In this document: in pieces, positions 55,231-63,696 of the stretch | Layout of the letters: every line of letters starts with the position of its first letter | Numbering within the stretch: the stretch's first letter is position 1 | Assembly (NCBI RefSeq): GCF_900143285.1 | Contig: NZ_FRDN01000008.1 | Location: 295,339-359,338, forward strand | DNA length: 64,000 nucleotides | Origin: Desulfitobacterium chlororespirans DSM 11544 | GTDB taxonomy: Bacteria > Bacillota > Desulfitobacteriia > Desulfitobacteriales > Desulfitobacteriaceae | Direction of reading: 5' to 3' | Position numbers and translations under genes: made by a program | Notes under the pieces: model-generated | What the model was told of the DNA's origin: nothing | Database searches by the model: none | Seen by the model: only the letters and a program-made list of their open reading frames with translations

Positions 55231-56112
55231 ATGAATAGGAAGAGGCTTCGTCTCATCTATAATCCTTATGCCGGCCGCCGTCGCTTGATCCAGGAGATGG
55301 ACACGGCCATCCGCGTGTTTCAGGAGGGAGGGTATGAAGTCACGGTTCACCGGACGGAATCCCCCACAGATATTGAGCACACTTCTTCCCTGAGCACAGA
55401 TGTGGAACGCTTGGTTATTGCCGGAGGAGACGGCAGTATTCATCAGGCGGTCAATGGGTTGATGAAGATACCTTCCTCCCAGCGCCCGGCTTTGGGCATC
55501 CTGCCTGTAGGAACAGCTAACGATTTAGCCTTTGGACTGCGCCTGCCGCAGAAAATTTCCGAAGCCTGCCAAGTGATTGTACAGGGTTCCCCCTTTGCGA
55601 TGGATCTGGGACAGGTCAATGGGCGTTATTTTGTTAATGTGTTTAGTGCCGGTTTGCTGACCGATGTCTCGCCCAAGGTAGATGTTCATGTCAAAAATCG
55701 TTTAGGTCAATTGGCCTATTATTTAAAAGGTATCGAAACCCTGCCCACTTATCGCCCCTTCAAGGTGGAATATGAATGGGAGGGAACCATGATCAGCGAA
55801 GAAGCCATGCTTATTTTGGCGGTCAACGGGGTTTCCGTAGGTGGGTTCAGACAATTGATTCCCAAAGCTTCCTTGAATGACGGGAAACTGGATTTTGTCA
55901 TCATTCGTCATAGCGGCTGGCCGGATACCATGCGTATGCTTCTGCACCTGGTAGGCGGCGGTAAAGTAGGCAGTGATCAAATCCTTCAATTCCAGACTTC
56001 GGAACTTAAAGTGTTTACGGAGAGGCCTGTTTTTTCAGATCTGGATGGGGAGTGGGGACCGGAAAGTCCCTGGGAGATCAAGATGGGGCCCAAGCTTACT
56101 GTGCTTTGTTAA
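55231..56112 (+). CDS. YegS/DagK-type lipid kinase
   Basis: This encodes 293 residues; ATG 55231 follows AAAGGAG (a TTG at 55210 is less likely). Diacylglycerol-kinase-type catalytic motifs are 'VIAGGDGSIHQAVNGL' (near 65) and 'LPVGTANDLAFGL' (near 95), then a beta-rich second domain with 'VNGVSVGGFRQLIPKASLNDGKLDF'. It would phosphorylate a lipid alcohol such as diacylglycerol. A GC-rich hairpin overlaps its stop codon. Confidence 0.88.
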   Translation: MNRKRLRLIYNPYAGRRRLIQEMDTAIRVFQEGGYEVTVHRTESPTDIEHTSSLSTDVERLVIAGGDGSIHQAVNGLMKIPSSQRPALGILPVGTANDLAFGLRLPQKISEACQVIVQGSPFAMDLGQVNGRYFVNVFSAGLLTDVSPKVDVHVKNRLGQLAYYLKGIETLPTYRPFKVEYEWEGTMISEEAMLILAVNGVSVGGFRQLIPKASLNDGKLDFVIIRHSGWPDTMRMLLHLVGGGKVGSDQILQFQTSELKVFTERPVFSDLDGEWGPESPWEIKMGPKLTVLC

Positions 56113-56134
56113 GGGACCCGCCGGGGTCCCTTTG
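56110..56134 (+). terminator. Hairpin at the end of the lipid kinase gene
   Basis: AAGGGACCC and GGGTCCCTT pair with a 4-base loop and a short T tail. It begins inside the TAA stop codon of the lipid kinase gene and lies about 25 bases before the next start. Confidence 0.6.
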
Positions 56135-56158
56135 CACTATCAGAAAAGGGGGATGGAT

Positions 56159-57748
56159 ATGGACTTATACCAGGAAGAGCTAATTAAAAAGATATCCGCA
56201 ATAACCCCCTTTTACATCGTGGGAGGGACCGTCCGGGATCACTTGCTCAACCGCCCCGGCAAGGATGTGGATGGAATCATCCCCATCCCTTTGGTGGAGC
56301 TGGAAAAGCATTTGCGGGAGTGGGGCTATCATCCCCTGAAAATAGGGGCAAAGCATCAAACCCTTAGTGTGTTTCAGCAAGGGCAGCGCATGGATATTAA
56401 CTTCTTTGACGGCGATCTTGAGGCGGATGCTTTAAGAAGGGATTTTACTATCAATGCTGTTTTTCAAGACGCTCGGACAGGAGAATTGATTGATCCTCTT
56501 CAAGGAAGAGAGGATCTGGAAAATAAGCTTCTGCGGGCTTGCGGCAATCCCTGGGAGCGATTCAGGGAGGATCCGGTCCGGATTCTCCGCATGGTGCGTT
56601 TCAGTGTTCAATACGGGATGGACATCGAGGAGGACACCTTTAGGTCTGCCCAAAGTCTTCTGCCCGAGTTAAAGAACGTGGCCAGTGAGCGGACTTCTGA
56701 GGAATTGGGCCGGATCTTAACCTTGGCTGACCCGGCGGCAGGTATCCGTCTGCTGGATGAACTGGGGTATTTGACCCTATATTTGCCGGAGCTGGCCAGG
56801 CTGCATGGCTTAGCCCAGAATCGTTACCATACTAAAGATGCCTGGGAGCATACTTTGCAGGTGCTGGCCAATACCCCGCCCCAGCCGATTCTGCGCTTGG
56901 CCGGACTGTTTCATGATCTGGGGAAATGGGAAGTGGCCAGTCGGGAGTGCTATGTCTGGGGGAAATGCTGGGCAGAAGATAAAGGCTATTACATCGGTGA
57001 GTATCGGATTCTTGGGCGCCAGCTCCATCGCTACCATGGAGACTATGTGGAAGTACATGGAACCCGTCTGGATCATTATCCTCAGGTTATTCAGGTAAAG
57101 CGTATTCGCAAAGACCCTTCCTTCCGCAGGGGATTCGAATGGGTGCGGGATGGCAAACGCCATTTTCTTGGCCATGAGAAAGAAAGCGGGCGCCTTACCC
57201 GTCAGATTTTAGCCCGTTTTCGCTTGGCCATGGTTTTAGGTAAAGAAGGAGAGGGGGGTGAAAAGGAGCTGCTCTGGCTGATCGAAAATCATATGAGTGG
57301 AACCTTGAGCTTTATAGCGGAACTCCGCGGCGAGGGCAGTGCCCTGCAGCTGAACCAGAAGATGAGGCAATTCGTCTGGGAGAAAGGGTGGGATGGCCGC
57401 TCCTATCGCTTGGCAAGAGTTGATCAGCTTTTAGAACTGTGGCGGGCTGATTTTTATGGGGGGAAGAAGCGGGAGCCTAAGGAGGAGGAAATCTTTGAGG
57501 AGCTTCTGGAAAAGCTTCACCAAACAAATAATGCCGTGCAAAAGCGTCACCAGGAACTGGAGTGGGGTGAATTGGAGAAATTTGCCCAAGAGCATAAGAT
57601 CAAGGGAAGAGAATGGGGGGATTTTAAAGAGAGCTTAAGGAAGACCCGTGTTGTCAGTATCGATTGGATTCCTCTGACCACGGGATTTCTGGAGAAGGAA
57701 TATAAACATTTTAAAGGAAGAAATTATGCGAAGAGAGAAAGAGAGTGA
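56159..57748 (+). CDS. CCA-adding/poly(A) polymerase-type nucleotidyltransferase with enlarged HD domain
   Basis: This encodes about 529 residues. Start ATG 56159 gives correct spacing to AAAAGGGGG (56153 is the alternative). The head has the class II nucleotidyltransferase motifs '[18 protein letters not shown]', '[10 protein letters not shown]' and '[12 protein letters not shown]'. An HD domain follows (FHDLGKW near 262), but about 80 residues separate it from the next HD motif 'FLGHEKESG', against the roughly 20 I would expect. The C-terminus is long and charged. It may repair tRNA 3' ends. The insertion is unusual. Confidence 0.85.
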   Translation: MDLYQEELIKKISAITPFYIVGGTVRDHLLNRPGKDVDGIIPIPLVELEKHLREWGYHPLKIGAKHQTLSVFQQGQRMDINFFDGDLEADALRRDFTINAVFQDARTGELIDPLQGREDLENKLLRACGNPWERFREDPVRILRMVRFSVQYGMDIEEDTFRSAQSLLPELKNVASERTSEELGRILTLADPAAGIRLLDELGYLTLYLPELARLHGLAQNRYHTKDAWEHTLQVLANTPPQPILRLAGLFHDLGKWEVASRECYVWGKCWAEDKGYYIGEYRILGRQLHRYHGDYVEVHGTRLDHYPQVIQVKRIRKDPSFRRGFEWVRDGKRHFLGHEKESGRLTRQILARFRLAMVLGKEGEGGEKELLWLIENHMSGTLSFIAELRGEGSALQLNQKMRQFVWEKGWDGRSYRLARVDQLLELWRADFYGGKKREPKEEEIFEELLEKLHQTNNAVQKRHQELEWGELEKFAQEHKIKGREWGDFKESLRKTRVVSIDWIPLTTGFLEKEYKHFKGRNYAKRERE

Positions 57749-57753
57749 AGGGT

Positions 57754-58404
57754 ATGAGTACAAAATGGAGATGTATCGTCTGCGGTTATATTCATGAAGG
57801 GGAAGATCCCCCTGAGAGTTGCCCCCTTTGCGGGGCGGGCCCGGATCAATTTGAAAGACTTGAAGAAGCTGAACAACCTGAAATCCGCGTAAGCGGGAAT
57901 GGGAATCAAGCTGCAGCGGCACCGGCTCTGGATGATGACCAGACTATTATTCAGGCCCTCTACAGTATTTCTTATGGCTTATTTATCATTTCGGCTCATT
58001 TTGATGGTTTGGATAATGGACAATGCGCCAATACCTGTTTCCAAATCACCGCCGAACCGCCCCGGATAGCCATCGGCATCAATAAAGATAACTATACCCA
58101 TGAACTGATCAGCCAAAGCGGCCGCTTCGGGGTGTCTGTTCTGAATCAGCAAGGTCATGATTATGTCCGGCGTTTTGGTTACCGCTCCGGACGGGATGGA
58201 AGTAAATTTGAGGATTTACCCGATGTTCACCGGGGTCAATCCGGAGTTCTCCTGCTGGACAATGCTGTGGCCACCTTGGAAGCGGAAGTGATTGGCCAGC
58301 TGGATGCCGGGACTCATACCCTGTTCCTGGGAGAAGTCAAACATGCCGAAGTCAGACAAAAGGCTGAACCAATGACCTATGCCTATTTTAGAGCAACCAA
58401 GTAA
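57754..58404 (+). CDS. Rubredoxin-flavin reductase fusion
   Basis: This encodes 216 residues; ATG 57754 gives the natural start [12 protein letters not shown], and a GTG at 57745 is possible. Residues 4-36 are a rubredoxin-like iron site (CIVCGY...CPLCG). Residues about 60-216 are an FMN-binding flavin-reductase domain (split-barrel; '[29 protein letters not shown]', 'FGVSVLNQQ'). This arrangement is known in high-molecular-weight rubredoxins and in partners of flavodiiron proteins. It probably passes electrons for oxygen or nitric oxide detoxification. It starts six bases after the previous gene. Confidence 0.85.
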   Translation: MSTKWRCIVCGYIHEGEDPPESCPLCGAGPDQFERLEEAEQPEIRVSGNGNQAAAAPALDDDQTIIQALYSISYGLFIISAHFDGLDNGQCANTCFQITAEPPRIAIGINKDNYTHELISQSGRFGVSVLNQQGHDYVRRFGYRSGRDGSKFEDLPDVHRGQSGVLLLDNAVATLEAEVIGQLDAGTHTLFLGEVKHAEVRQKAEPMTYAYFRATK

Positions 58405-58433
58405 ATGCTCTTGGATTATGCGGGGGAGTCAGA

Positions 58434-58793
58434 ATGAAAAATAAAATAATGGCAGTGTCGATAATGTTCATAGCGCTGATGGGGATAGCCGGCTATGGTA
58501 TCTATTGGGCATTTTTCGACGTACAGCGGATTAATGGGCAGGACATACTAACTGAATTGGCTTCCCCTGACAACACCTATACTGTGACAGCTTATCTAAA
58601 CAATGGCGGGGCGACAACGGATTATGCTGTGTTATGTACGGTGACCAATAATCAGACAAGCAAATCCAAAAATATCTACTGGAATTCTCCCTGTCAAACT
58701 GCCGCTGTCGCCTGGGTGGATGATGTCACGGTAATGATCAATGAAGTTAAGCTTGACGTTCGCCATGATGTTTTTGATTACAGAAGACAATAA
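58434..58793 (+). CDS. DUF5412-like membrane-anchored protein
   Basis: This encodes 119 residues with an N-terminal TM helix (about 5-28). The extracytoplasmic part has 'SPDNTYTVTAYLNNGGATTDYAVLCTV', the DUF5412 core, and ends with 'WVDDVTVMINEVKLDV'. Function is unknown; related proteins are small and exported. ATG follows GGGGGAG. Confidence 0.65.
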   Translation: MKNKIMAVSIMFIALMGIAGYGIYWAFFDVQRINGQDILTELASPDNTYTVTAYLNNGGATTDYAVLCTVTNNQTSKSKNIYWNSPCQTAAVAWVDDVTVMINEVKLDVRHDVFDYRRQ

Positions 58794-58945
58794 TGCTTAT
58801 TTCGGCGCAAGCGCGTGACTCTGTTGGTTTGAGATTTTTCTTGAAATGAAATAGAATAAAGGTATTAAAGAGAGAAGTGAGGACTTTGAATAGATGGATT
58901 CAGAGTCCTTTGTTTATTAGTGTGCAGAAGAAAGGGGGGATTTCG

Positions 58946-60040
58946 GTGGATCAAAAAGAAGGGATACTGTGGAAAGAGCGCCTTAGACACCTGGCTTTGG
59001 AGTCGGGCTTTGTAGCGGTGGGATTTACTCATGCCGAACCTGTTGCCGGGTTGTATGAGTTTTTGGCGGAGCGCAGTGCCCAAGGGTATCATACCTCCTT
59101 TGAGGAGCAAGAACTGCGTAAAAGGGTGGATCCTAAAGCAATTTGGCCCGCCTGTGAGACCGTGGTGGTTTTGGCGTATCCCCTGGTTTATTCGGCTCCT
59201 CCCCAAAAAGGTGAAGGAGTTCTGGCCCGCTCAGCGGTGGGAGAAGATTATCATAGCCAGGTGAAACGGGCTTTGCACCAATTGGTCAGTTCCTTTGGGG
59301 AAGCAGGGTGGAGGGGAGAAGCACCTCAAATTCAGGTGGATACAGGTCCCCTCAATGAACGGGCTTTAGCCACCAGGGCCGGGCTGGGCTGGCTGGGGAA
59401 AAATCAGCAGTTGATTATTTCCGGGAAGGGTTCTTTTGTGGCTTTAGGGCTGATGCTCCTGGATAAAGCATTACCACCGGATGAACCCCTTGCCGGGCAA
59501 TGCGGAAAGTGTACACGCTGTATCAGGGCCTGCCCTGCTCAAATCTTAGGAACAAGGCACTTTCAAGCCAACGAATGTCTTTCTTACCTGACTCAAAGCA
59601 AAGAACCTCTGACAGAGCGGCAAAGAACAGCCTTAGGCAAGCGGATCTTTGGTTGTGATACTTGCCAGGAAGTCTGTCCTCATAACGGATTAAGATGTGA
59701 CGAAGAAGGGAAACGGAGTATCCTGAATAAGATTAAAGGGGATCGTCAAGGAGAATTGAGAAAGGCAGGGCAGGAGAGACAGGAGCCTGATATAAGCGGG
59801 GAGAAAGCGCTCCGCAGAGGAGTGGACCTCTGGGATACCCTGAACCTGACGAAAAGCCAATTCAATCAACAGTGGAGAGGCACAGCAGCCGGCTGGAGGG
59901 GTAAAGGGATCCTGCAAAGGAATGCTTATCTTGCCTTAAAGAATCTCCGGGATCCCCGTCTGCCAAGCTGGGAAGAAGAACGAACCGGGCAGGATATTCC
60001 GAAGCTGATTCAACCTTATTATAGTAAGGCGGATAAATAG
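58946..60040 (+). CDS. queG: Epoxyqueuosine reductase
   Basis: This encodes about 364 residues. GTG 58946 follows AAAGGGGGG; a longer in-frame TTG start at 58877 has poorer spacing. Family features: 'LRHLALESGFVAVGFT', the 'QVDTGPLNERALATRAGLGWLGKNQQLI' motif, then two [4Fe-4S] sites (CGKCTRCIRACP and CDTCQEVCP). It uses cobalamin to make queuosine in tRNA. The C-terminal HEAT-like tail is present but short. Confidence 0.9.
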   Translation: MDQKEGILWKERLRHLALESGFVAVGFTHAEPVAGLYEFLAERSAQGYHTSFEEQELRKRVDPKAIWPACETVVVLAYPLVYSAPPQKGEGVLARSAVGEDYHSQVKRALHQLVSSFGEAGWRGEAPQIQVDTGPLNERALATRAGLGWLGKNQQLIISGKGSFVALGLMLLDKALPPDEPLAGQCGKCTRCIRACPAQILGTRHFQANECLSYLTQSKEPLTERQRTALGKRIFGCDTCQEVCPHNGLRCDEEGKRSILNKIKGDRQGELRKAGQERQEPDISGEKALRRGVDLWDTLNLTKSQFNQQWRGTAAGWRGKGILQRNAYLALKNLRDPRLPSWEEERTGQDIPKLIQPYYSKADK

Positions 60041-60129
60041 TAGGCAGTACATGGCGTGCCGGAAGTGAACCAGCGGTGATTATCCGGGCGGCGTGGTGAT
60101 GCCCTTCAGGTCCACCGGAATTATCTTGA

Positions 60130-60175
60130 AAGCTGTAACATGAAGTTTAATGTTACAGCTTTCCTTTTTTATGGT
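60130..60175 (+). terminator. Terminator after queG
   Basis: Arms 60130-60141 and 60150-60161 are a perfect 12-bp match (AAGCTGTAACAT), followed by TTCCTTTTTT. Confidence 0.85.
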
Positions 60176-60259
60176 AAAATATTCATAATCAAAAGCAAGG
60201 GTTTTCGATGGCCCGTATTGTTCTGCGTCTAAACCGATATAAAGCAAAGGGGTGCGCAT

Positions 60260-60961
60260 ATGAAACGGTGGATTGCATTCATTATTGTAGTGGCAATAAT
60301 AGTGACTCTCACTGCCTGGGATAATCAAAGCGAAACAACAGTAAACAGCAATGCTCAACAGAATGAATTGCCCAGCGGTAGAGGAGAAATCGCGGAAGAA
60401 TTCTCAGCCATTGCTGATTTTAATCACGATGGCATCAAGGAAACGGTAAAAGTGATAGCTTTTGATAATGGACAGTATTTTGAATTGCAGATCGGCAATT
60501 CTGAAGATCCTATCCTATGGAAAACGGAGGCTGCTACGGCTCATATGGGCTGGCTTGCCCTTTTTCTATGCCAATGGGATGGGGCAGACTATCTTTTGCG
60601 CTATTCCCCTTATATGTCTCAGGGAATGTGCCACTATCGCTACGATTTGTTTTTTCTCGATTCATCCGGCAACGAAGTCATAGTCGACAGTAACGCTGTA
60701 TATTTTGATATAAATTTTGGCAGCCCGGTTCACCTTTCCTTTAACCCCGCTGAAATTGCTGCCTTTATGCATAAGGTAAACGCTTATCTCGAAAACAGTG
60801 TGGTTTTGCTCAATACGGATGGCAATCTGAAGTTTGCAGATGAATCCCATTTGCAGGATACTTTGTGGTGGTTAGATGACGAGGAGGGGTTCACCGACGA
60901 TAAAACAGCTGACCTTAGTGAGCGTTTAGCAGCCTATAAAAAATACTGTGAAAGCAGATAA
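60260..60961 (+). CDS. Exported hypothetical protein with a lipobox-like signal
   Basis: This encodes 233 residues. The N-terminus is a signal-like helix (MKRWIAFIIVVAIIVTLTAW) followed by a Ser/Asn/Gln-rich linker. The spot after LTA where a lipoprotein has Cys is Trp (TGG). Residues about 48-110 read like a calcium-binding or repeat-type domain ('ADFNHDGIKETVKVI'). Function is unknown. Start ATG follows CAAAGGGGTG. Either the Cys was lost by one base change or this is an uncleaved anchor. Confidence 0.5.
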   Translation: MKRWIAFIIVVAIIVTLTAWDNQSETTVNSNAQQNELPSGRGEIAEEFSAIADFNHDGIKETVKVIAFDNGQYFELQIGNSEDPILWKTEAATAHMGWLALFLCQWDGADYLLRYSPYMSQGMCHYRYDLFFLDSSGNEVIVDSNAVYFDINFGSPVHLSFNPAEIAAFMHKVNAYLENSVVLLNTDGNLKFADESHLQDTLWWLDDEEGFTDDKTADLSERLAAYKKYCESR

Positions 60962-61078
60962 GCCGAATACGAAAATGGGAAAAAATTGAGTATAAATCTT
61001 TTGGTTATGAAAGATAGGGGGGAAAGCTTGGCTATATGCTGAGCTTTTTGATTTGTTGATTGATCTATCGTTGCTTGG

Positions 61079-61107
61079 TTGTTCCAATGGCTTGATATTT
61101 GTATAAT
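61079..61107 (+). promoter_or_regulatory. Promoter of the C39-like gene
   Basis: TTGTTC (61079-61084) and TATAAT (61102-61107) have a 17-bp spacer, about 40 bp before the start codon. Confidence 0.5.
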
Positions 61108-61144
61108 AAGTTAATAATGATTACCTGGGATTGAGGTGAGGCCA

Positions 61145-61771
61145 ATGAAAGTTCCGTTAAGTTATCAAGCGACTGAATACGACTGCGGGCCAACAACGAT
61201 GATGAATGCCATCAGCTTTCTTTTTGAACGGGAAGAAATACCGCCCGATGTCATTAAATATATTATGCTTTATTGTCTGGATGTCTATAATGACAAGGGA
61301 GAGATCGGCAAAAAAGGAACCTCCACCATGGCCATGATGTTTATCAGCAATTGGCTGGGTCAATTCGGCAAGGCTAAAAATTTTCCCATTGAAATCGCTT
61401 ATCTGACCAAGGAAAATGTTTTTATTGGCCAGACAAGTAAAATCGTTATGGCGCTTCAGCAAGGAGGCGTTGTCGTCGTACGCCTTTATTACGGAGAAGA
61501 GCACTATGTCCTTTTGACGGGTATAGATAACGAGAATGAATGGATTTATCTGTTTGATCCATACTATCGTGAACAGCCTTTTGAAGAAGAGGGTATTGAG
61601 CTCATTGCCGATGCCCCCATGCAAATGAATCGCAAGGTTCCATTTAGCTATTTTAATCAGGAAAGTTCGGAAATTTATGCGCTGGGACCTAAAGATGCCC
61701 GGGAAGCGATTATCTTATACAATAAAATCACGCAAAAAACGGCGGAAAGCACAATAGAGTACTTTATCTGA
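61145..61771 (+). CDS. C39-like cysteine peptidase-fold protein
   Basis: This encodes 208 residues; ATG 61145 follows GAGGTGAGG. 'YDCGPTTMMNAISFLF' near residue 14 (Cys), 'EEHYVLLTGID' near 125 (His) and 'YLFDPYY' (Asp) form the C39-like catalytic triad arrangement. There is no signal peptide and no ABC transporter domain, so it is not a standard bacteriocin-processing exporter. It could process or hydrolyse a peptide in the cytoplasm. Confidence 0.75.
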   Translation: MKVPLSYQATEYDCGPTTMMNAISFLFEREEIPPDVIKYIMLYCLDVYNDKGEIGKKGTSTMAMMFISNWLGQFGKAKNFPIEIAYLTKENVFIGQTSKIVMALQQGGVVVVRLYYGEEHYVLLTGIDNENEWIYLFDPYYREQPFEEEGIELIADAPMQMNRKVPFSYFNQESSEIYALGPKDAREAIILYNKITQKTAESTIEYFI

Positions 61772-61793
61772 CGACTGGACTGTACCTTTTGGC

Positions 61794-61828
61794 AGGACTT
61801 GAATCCCCGCGATTTAAGTCCTTTTGTT
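61794..61828 (+). terminator. Terminator after the C39-like gene
   Basis: AGGACTT (61794-61800) pairs with AAGTCCT (61816-61822), with inner A/T pairs and a TTTTGTTT tail. Confidence 0.75.
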
Positions 61829-62028
61829 TAGTGCCTGATTTCCGCTTATGTCTGGAAGCGTTCGCCTTGATTTCATTCTAGTCTATTCATTATGCTATTT
61901 AATTACCTGGATAATTATATGGGAAATAACCAAGGCAAAGAAAAAAGAATTAAATAATAAATTGACGGAATATAAGCGAAAGAAATAATATTAAGGCAGT
62001 TGATATCTTTTTTGGCCCTGACTTTTAA

Positions 62029-62250
62029 AGCTCAAATGTTGCAGTGCTGCATCATTTGGGGTATATGCAGGGGTTCATCCTCTTTGGGGTCCCGGATGAG
62101 GAGTTGGGGCAATTTATGGCAGGCAGCAAGGTGGAAACCATGTCCGCTCGCGAATTGCAGAAATCATTAGCTCTTAAACAACGGTTTGGTGAAGATGGGA
62201 TCTTGAGTATAAGGCAAAATAGATCTATAATAATGTTCAGTTCTCTAAAA
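62029..62250 (+). pseudogene. DUF3102-type gene fragment
   Basis: A frame without a good start encodes 'FILFGVPDEELGQFM' and, about 12 residues on, 'VETMSARELQKSL', the signature of the DUF3102 phage/mobile-element family. It lacks the N-terminal part and reads on into the tRNA. It is a remnant, probably of an integrated element. The roughly 200 bases between the C39-like terminator and this fragment hold no other feature I recognise. Confidence 0.6.
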
Positions 62251-62253
62251 TGT

Positions 62254-62329
62254 GGGGGTGTAGCTCAGCTGGGAGAGCGCTTGCTTCGCATGTAAGAAGT
62301 CGTGGGTTCGAGTCCCATCATCTCCACCA
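62254..62329 (+). tRNA. tRNA-Ala (anticodon CGC)
   Basis: The 76-base gene folds as a cloverleaf. The acceptor GGGGGTG pairs with CATCTCC and includes the G3-U70 pair that marks alanine tRNAs. The D arm is GCTC/GAGC, the anticodon loop TTCGCAT gives CGC (reads GCG), the T arm is GTGGG/CCCAT with TTCGAGT, and the 3' end is ACCA encoded in DNA. Confidence 0.93.
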
Positions 62330-62340
62330 TATGAAACACA

Positions 62341-62368
62341 AACCCGAGTTAATCTCGGGTTCTATTTA
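62341..62368 (+). terminator. Terminator after tRNA-Ala
   Basis: AACCCGAG (62341-62348) pairs with CTCGGGTT (62354-62361) and is followed by a short T-rich stretch. Confidence 0.7.
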
Positions 62369-62387
62369 TCTATATGTAAAGTGATAA

Positions 62388-62594
62388 GGGATTGGAACGG
62401 GAGGGCCAGATAACGCTACTTTCGTTAGCATTTCGAATACCGGGTTTAAGGGAGATGGTGATGAGATTGTAGATCAAGTGATTGGCTGTACAGAAGGATT
62501 TGCGTTAGTCCTCTCAGGATTAAAGGCCTTGCTTGAGCATAATATTATTTTAAATCTTGTATCAGACCGTTTTCCCGCTCAGAAAATAAAGTAG
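62388..62594 (+). pseudogene. Unidentified ORF remnant
   Basis: A 68-residue open frame with a protein-like composition ('DNATFVSISNTGFKGDGDE', 'LSGLKALLEHNIILNLVS') ends in TAG 62592-62594. It has no ATG/GTG/TTG start with a ribosome site. I do not recognise it. Its position next to the tRNA and the DUF3102 fragment suggests leftovers of integration events. Confidence 0.3.
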
Positions 62595-62653
62595 AAGGCA
62601 AATCTAATCACAATTTTTTTATAATGCGCAGGTATAAACAGAGAGGTATAATC

Positions 62654-63163
62654 ATGAAAGAGAATATATTATTTCAGCTGGACATGTGCTGGCAGCTTTA
62701 TCTTTATCATATGAACGATCTTAAGGAAGCAGAGGCGTTATGGGTATTCAATCCCACGGGACTACAGGTATACAAGCAGGAAGAAGGCTGGTGTATAGAT
62801 TGGCCTGAAACCGAAAGTTACGAGTCTGGTCCACCCAGCATTGCCTGGACTTTGTGGCATATTATATATTGGTGGAGCACTGCATTGGATTATAATTTTG
62901 ATAAGGGCACCTTAAAAAAAGAGGATATTCCTTGGCCAGGAAGTGTTGAAAAAGCAAAAGCAACAATAAACTTCCTGCACGATAAATGGGTTTCACATTT
63001 AATCGATTTGTCGGACGCAGATTATTTGTCAAAGCAATATGCCAAATGGCCATTATCCGATAGGAACTTTTCAGATACTGCATTATGGTTGAATGGCGAA
63101 TTAATGAAAAATGCAGCAGAAATAGGTTATGGGCGATTTTTATATAGAACCTGTGCAAAATAG
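62654..63163 (+). CDS. DinB-like protein
   Basis: This encodes 169 residues; ATG 62654 follows AGAGAGG. A helical four-bundle of DinB/DUF664 type is suggested by 'PPSIAWTLWHIIYWWSTALDYNF', which carries one of the family histidines, and by the end 'NGELMKNAAEIGYGRFLYRT'. Related proteins include thiol-dependent S-transferases. Substrate unknown. Confidence 0.65.
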   Translation: MKENILFQLDMCWQLYLYHMNDLKEAEALWVFNPTGLQVYKQEEGWCIDWPETESYESGPPSIAWTLWHIIYWWSTALDYNFDKGTLKKEDIPWPGSVEKAKATINFLHDKWVSHLIDLSDADYLSKQYAKWPLSDRNFSDTALWLNGELMKNAAEIGYGRFLYRTCAK

Positions 63164-63197
63164 TTTTCATAATATGATTTAATTGAAGGTGATACTC

Positions 63198-63659
63198 ATG
63201 AACCAGCAAGAATTCCATATGCTTGATGATGAAAAACTCATATGGATATGTGTCGAACCGATTATTCAAAAAGTACGCGGGAAAGACCCGGCAATAAAGT
63301 CGCAGATCATTATGCAGTTGAATAATGGGCAACGAGCATTGTTCCTGTTTCAAGTTCTATATGGTCATGCCAATAATGGGATTCCCCAATTTTTTGCACA
63401 GATTTCTTATTTGGCGGATAGGCTGGATATCTGGTCCGCCCTTAAATCAGGAATGAAATATTTCAATGACCTTGAAATGCTGAGCCTCATTGAAAAAATG
63501 GAAACCGTTTATGCTTATTATGAGGTAGCGCCACAAAGAGAAGACACGATATTGCAGGATGAACTTGAAAAATTGTACAAGGAAAGAATCCCTTTCACAT
63601 TAAAGCGGATTGGCTCATTGATCCGAAATAATCCGGCAGAATTTACGGTGTCTTTTTGA
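63198..63659 (+). CDS. DUF4375/DMP19-like hypothetical protein
   Basis: This encodes 153 residues; ATG 63198 follows GAAGGTGAT, and a TTG 15 bases upstream is less likely. The motif 'YGHANNGIPQFFAQISYLADRL' and 'LEKLYKERIPFTLKRIGSLIRNNPAEF' recall the DMP19/DUF4375 family of small helical proteins often present as immunity or inhibitor proteins. The assignment is tentative. No toxin gene is adjacent; an IS end begins 38 bases downstream. Confidence 0.45.
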   Translation: MNQQEFHMLDDEKLIWICVEPIIQKVRGKDPAIKSQIIMQLNNGQRALFLFQVLYGHANNGIPQFFAQISYLADRLDIWSALKSGMKYFNDLEMLSLIEKMETVYAYYEVAPQREDTILQDELEKLYKERIPFTLKRIGSLIRNNPAEFTVSF

Positions 63660-63696
63660 CCTAACTTCTTATGAAAAATAAGGAATAGTATAGTAG

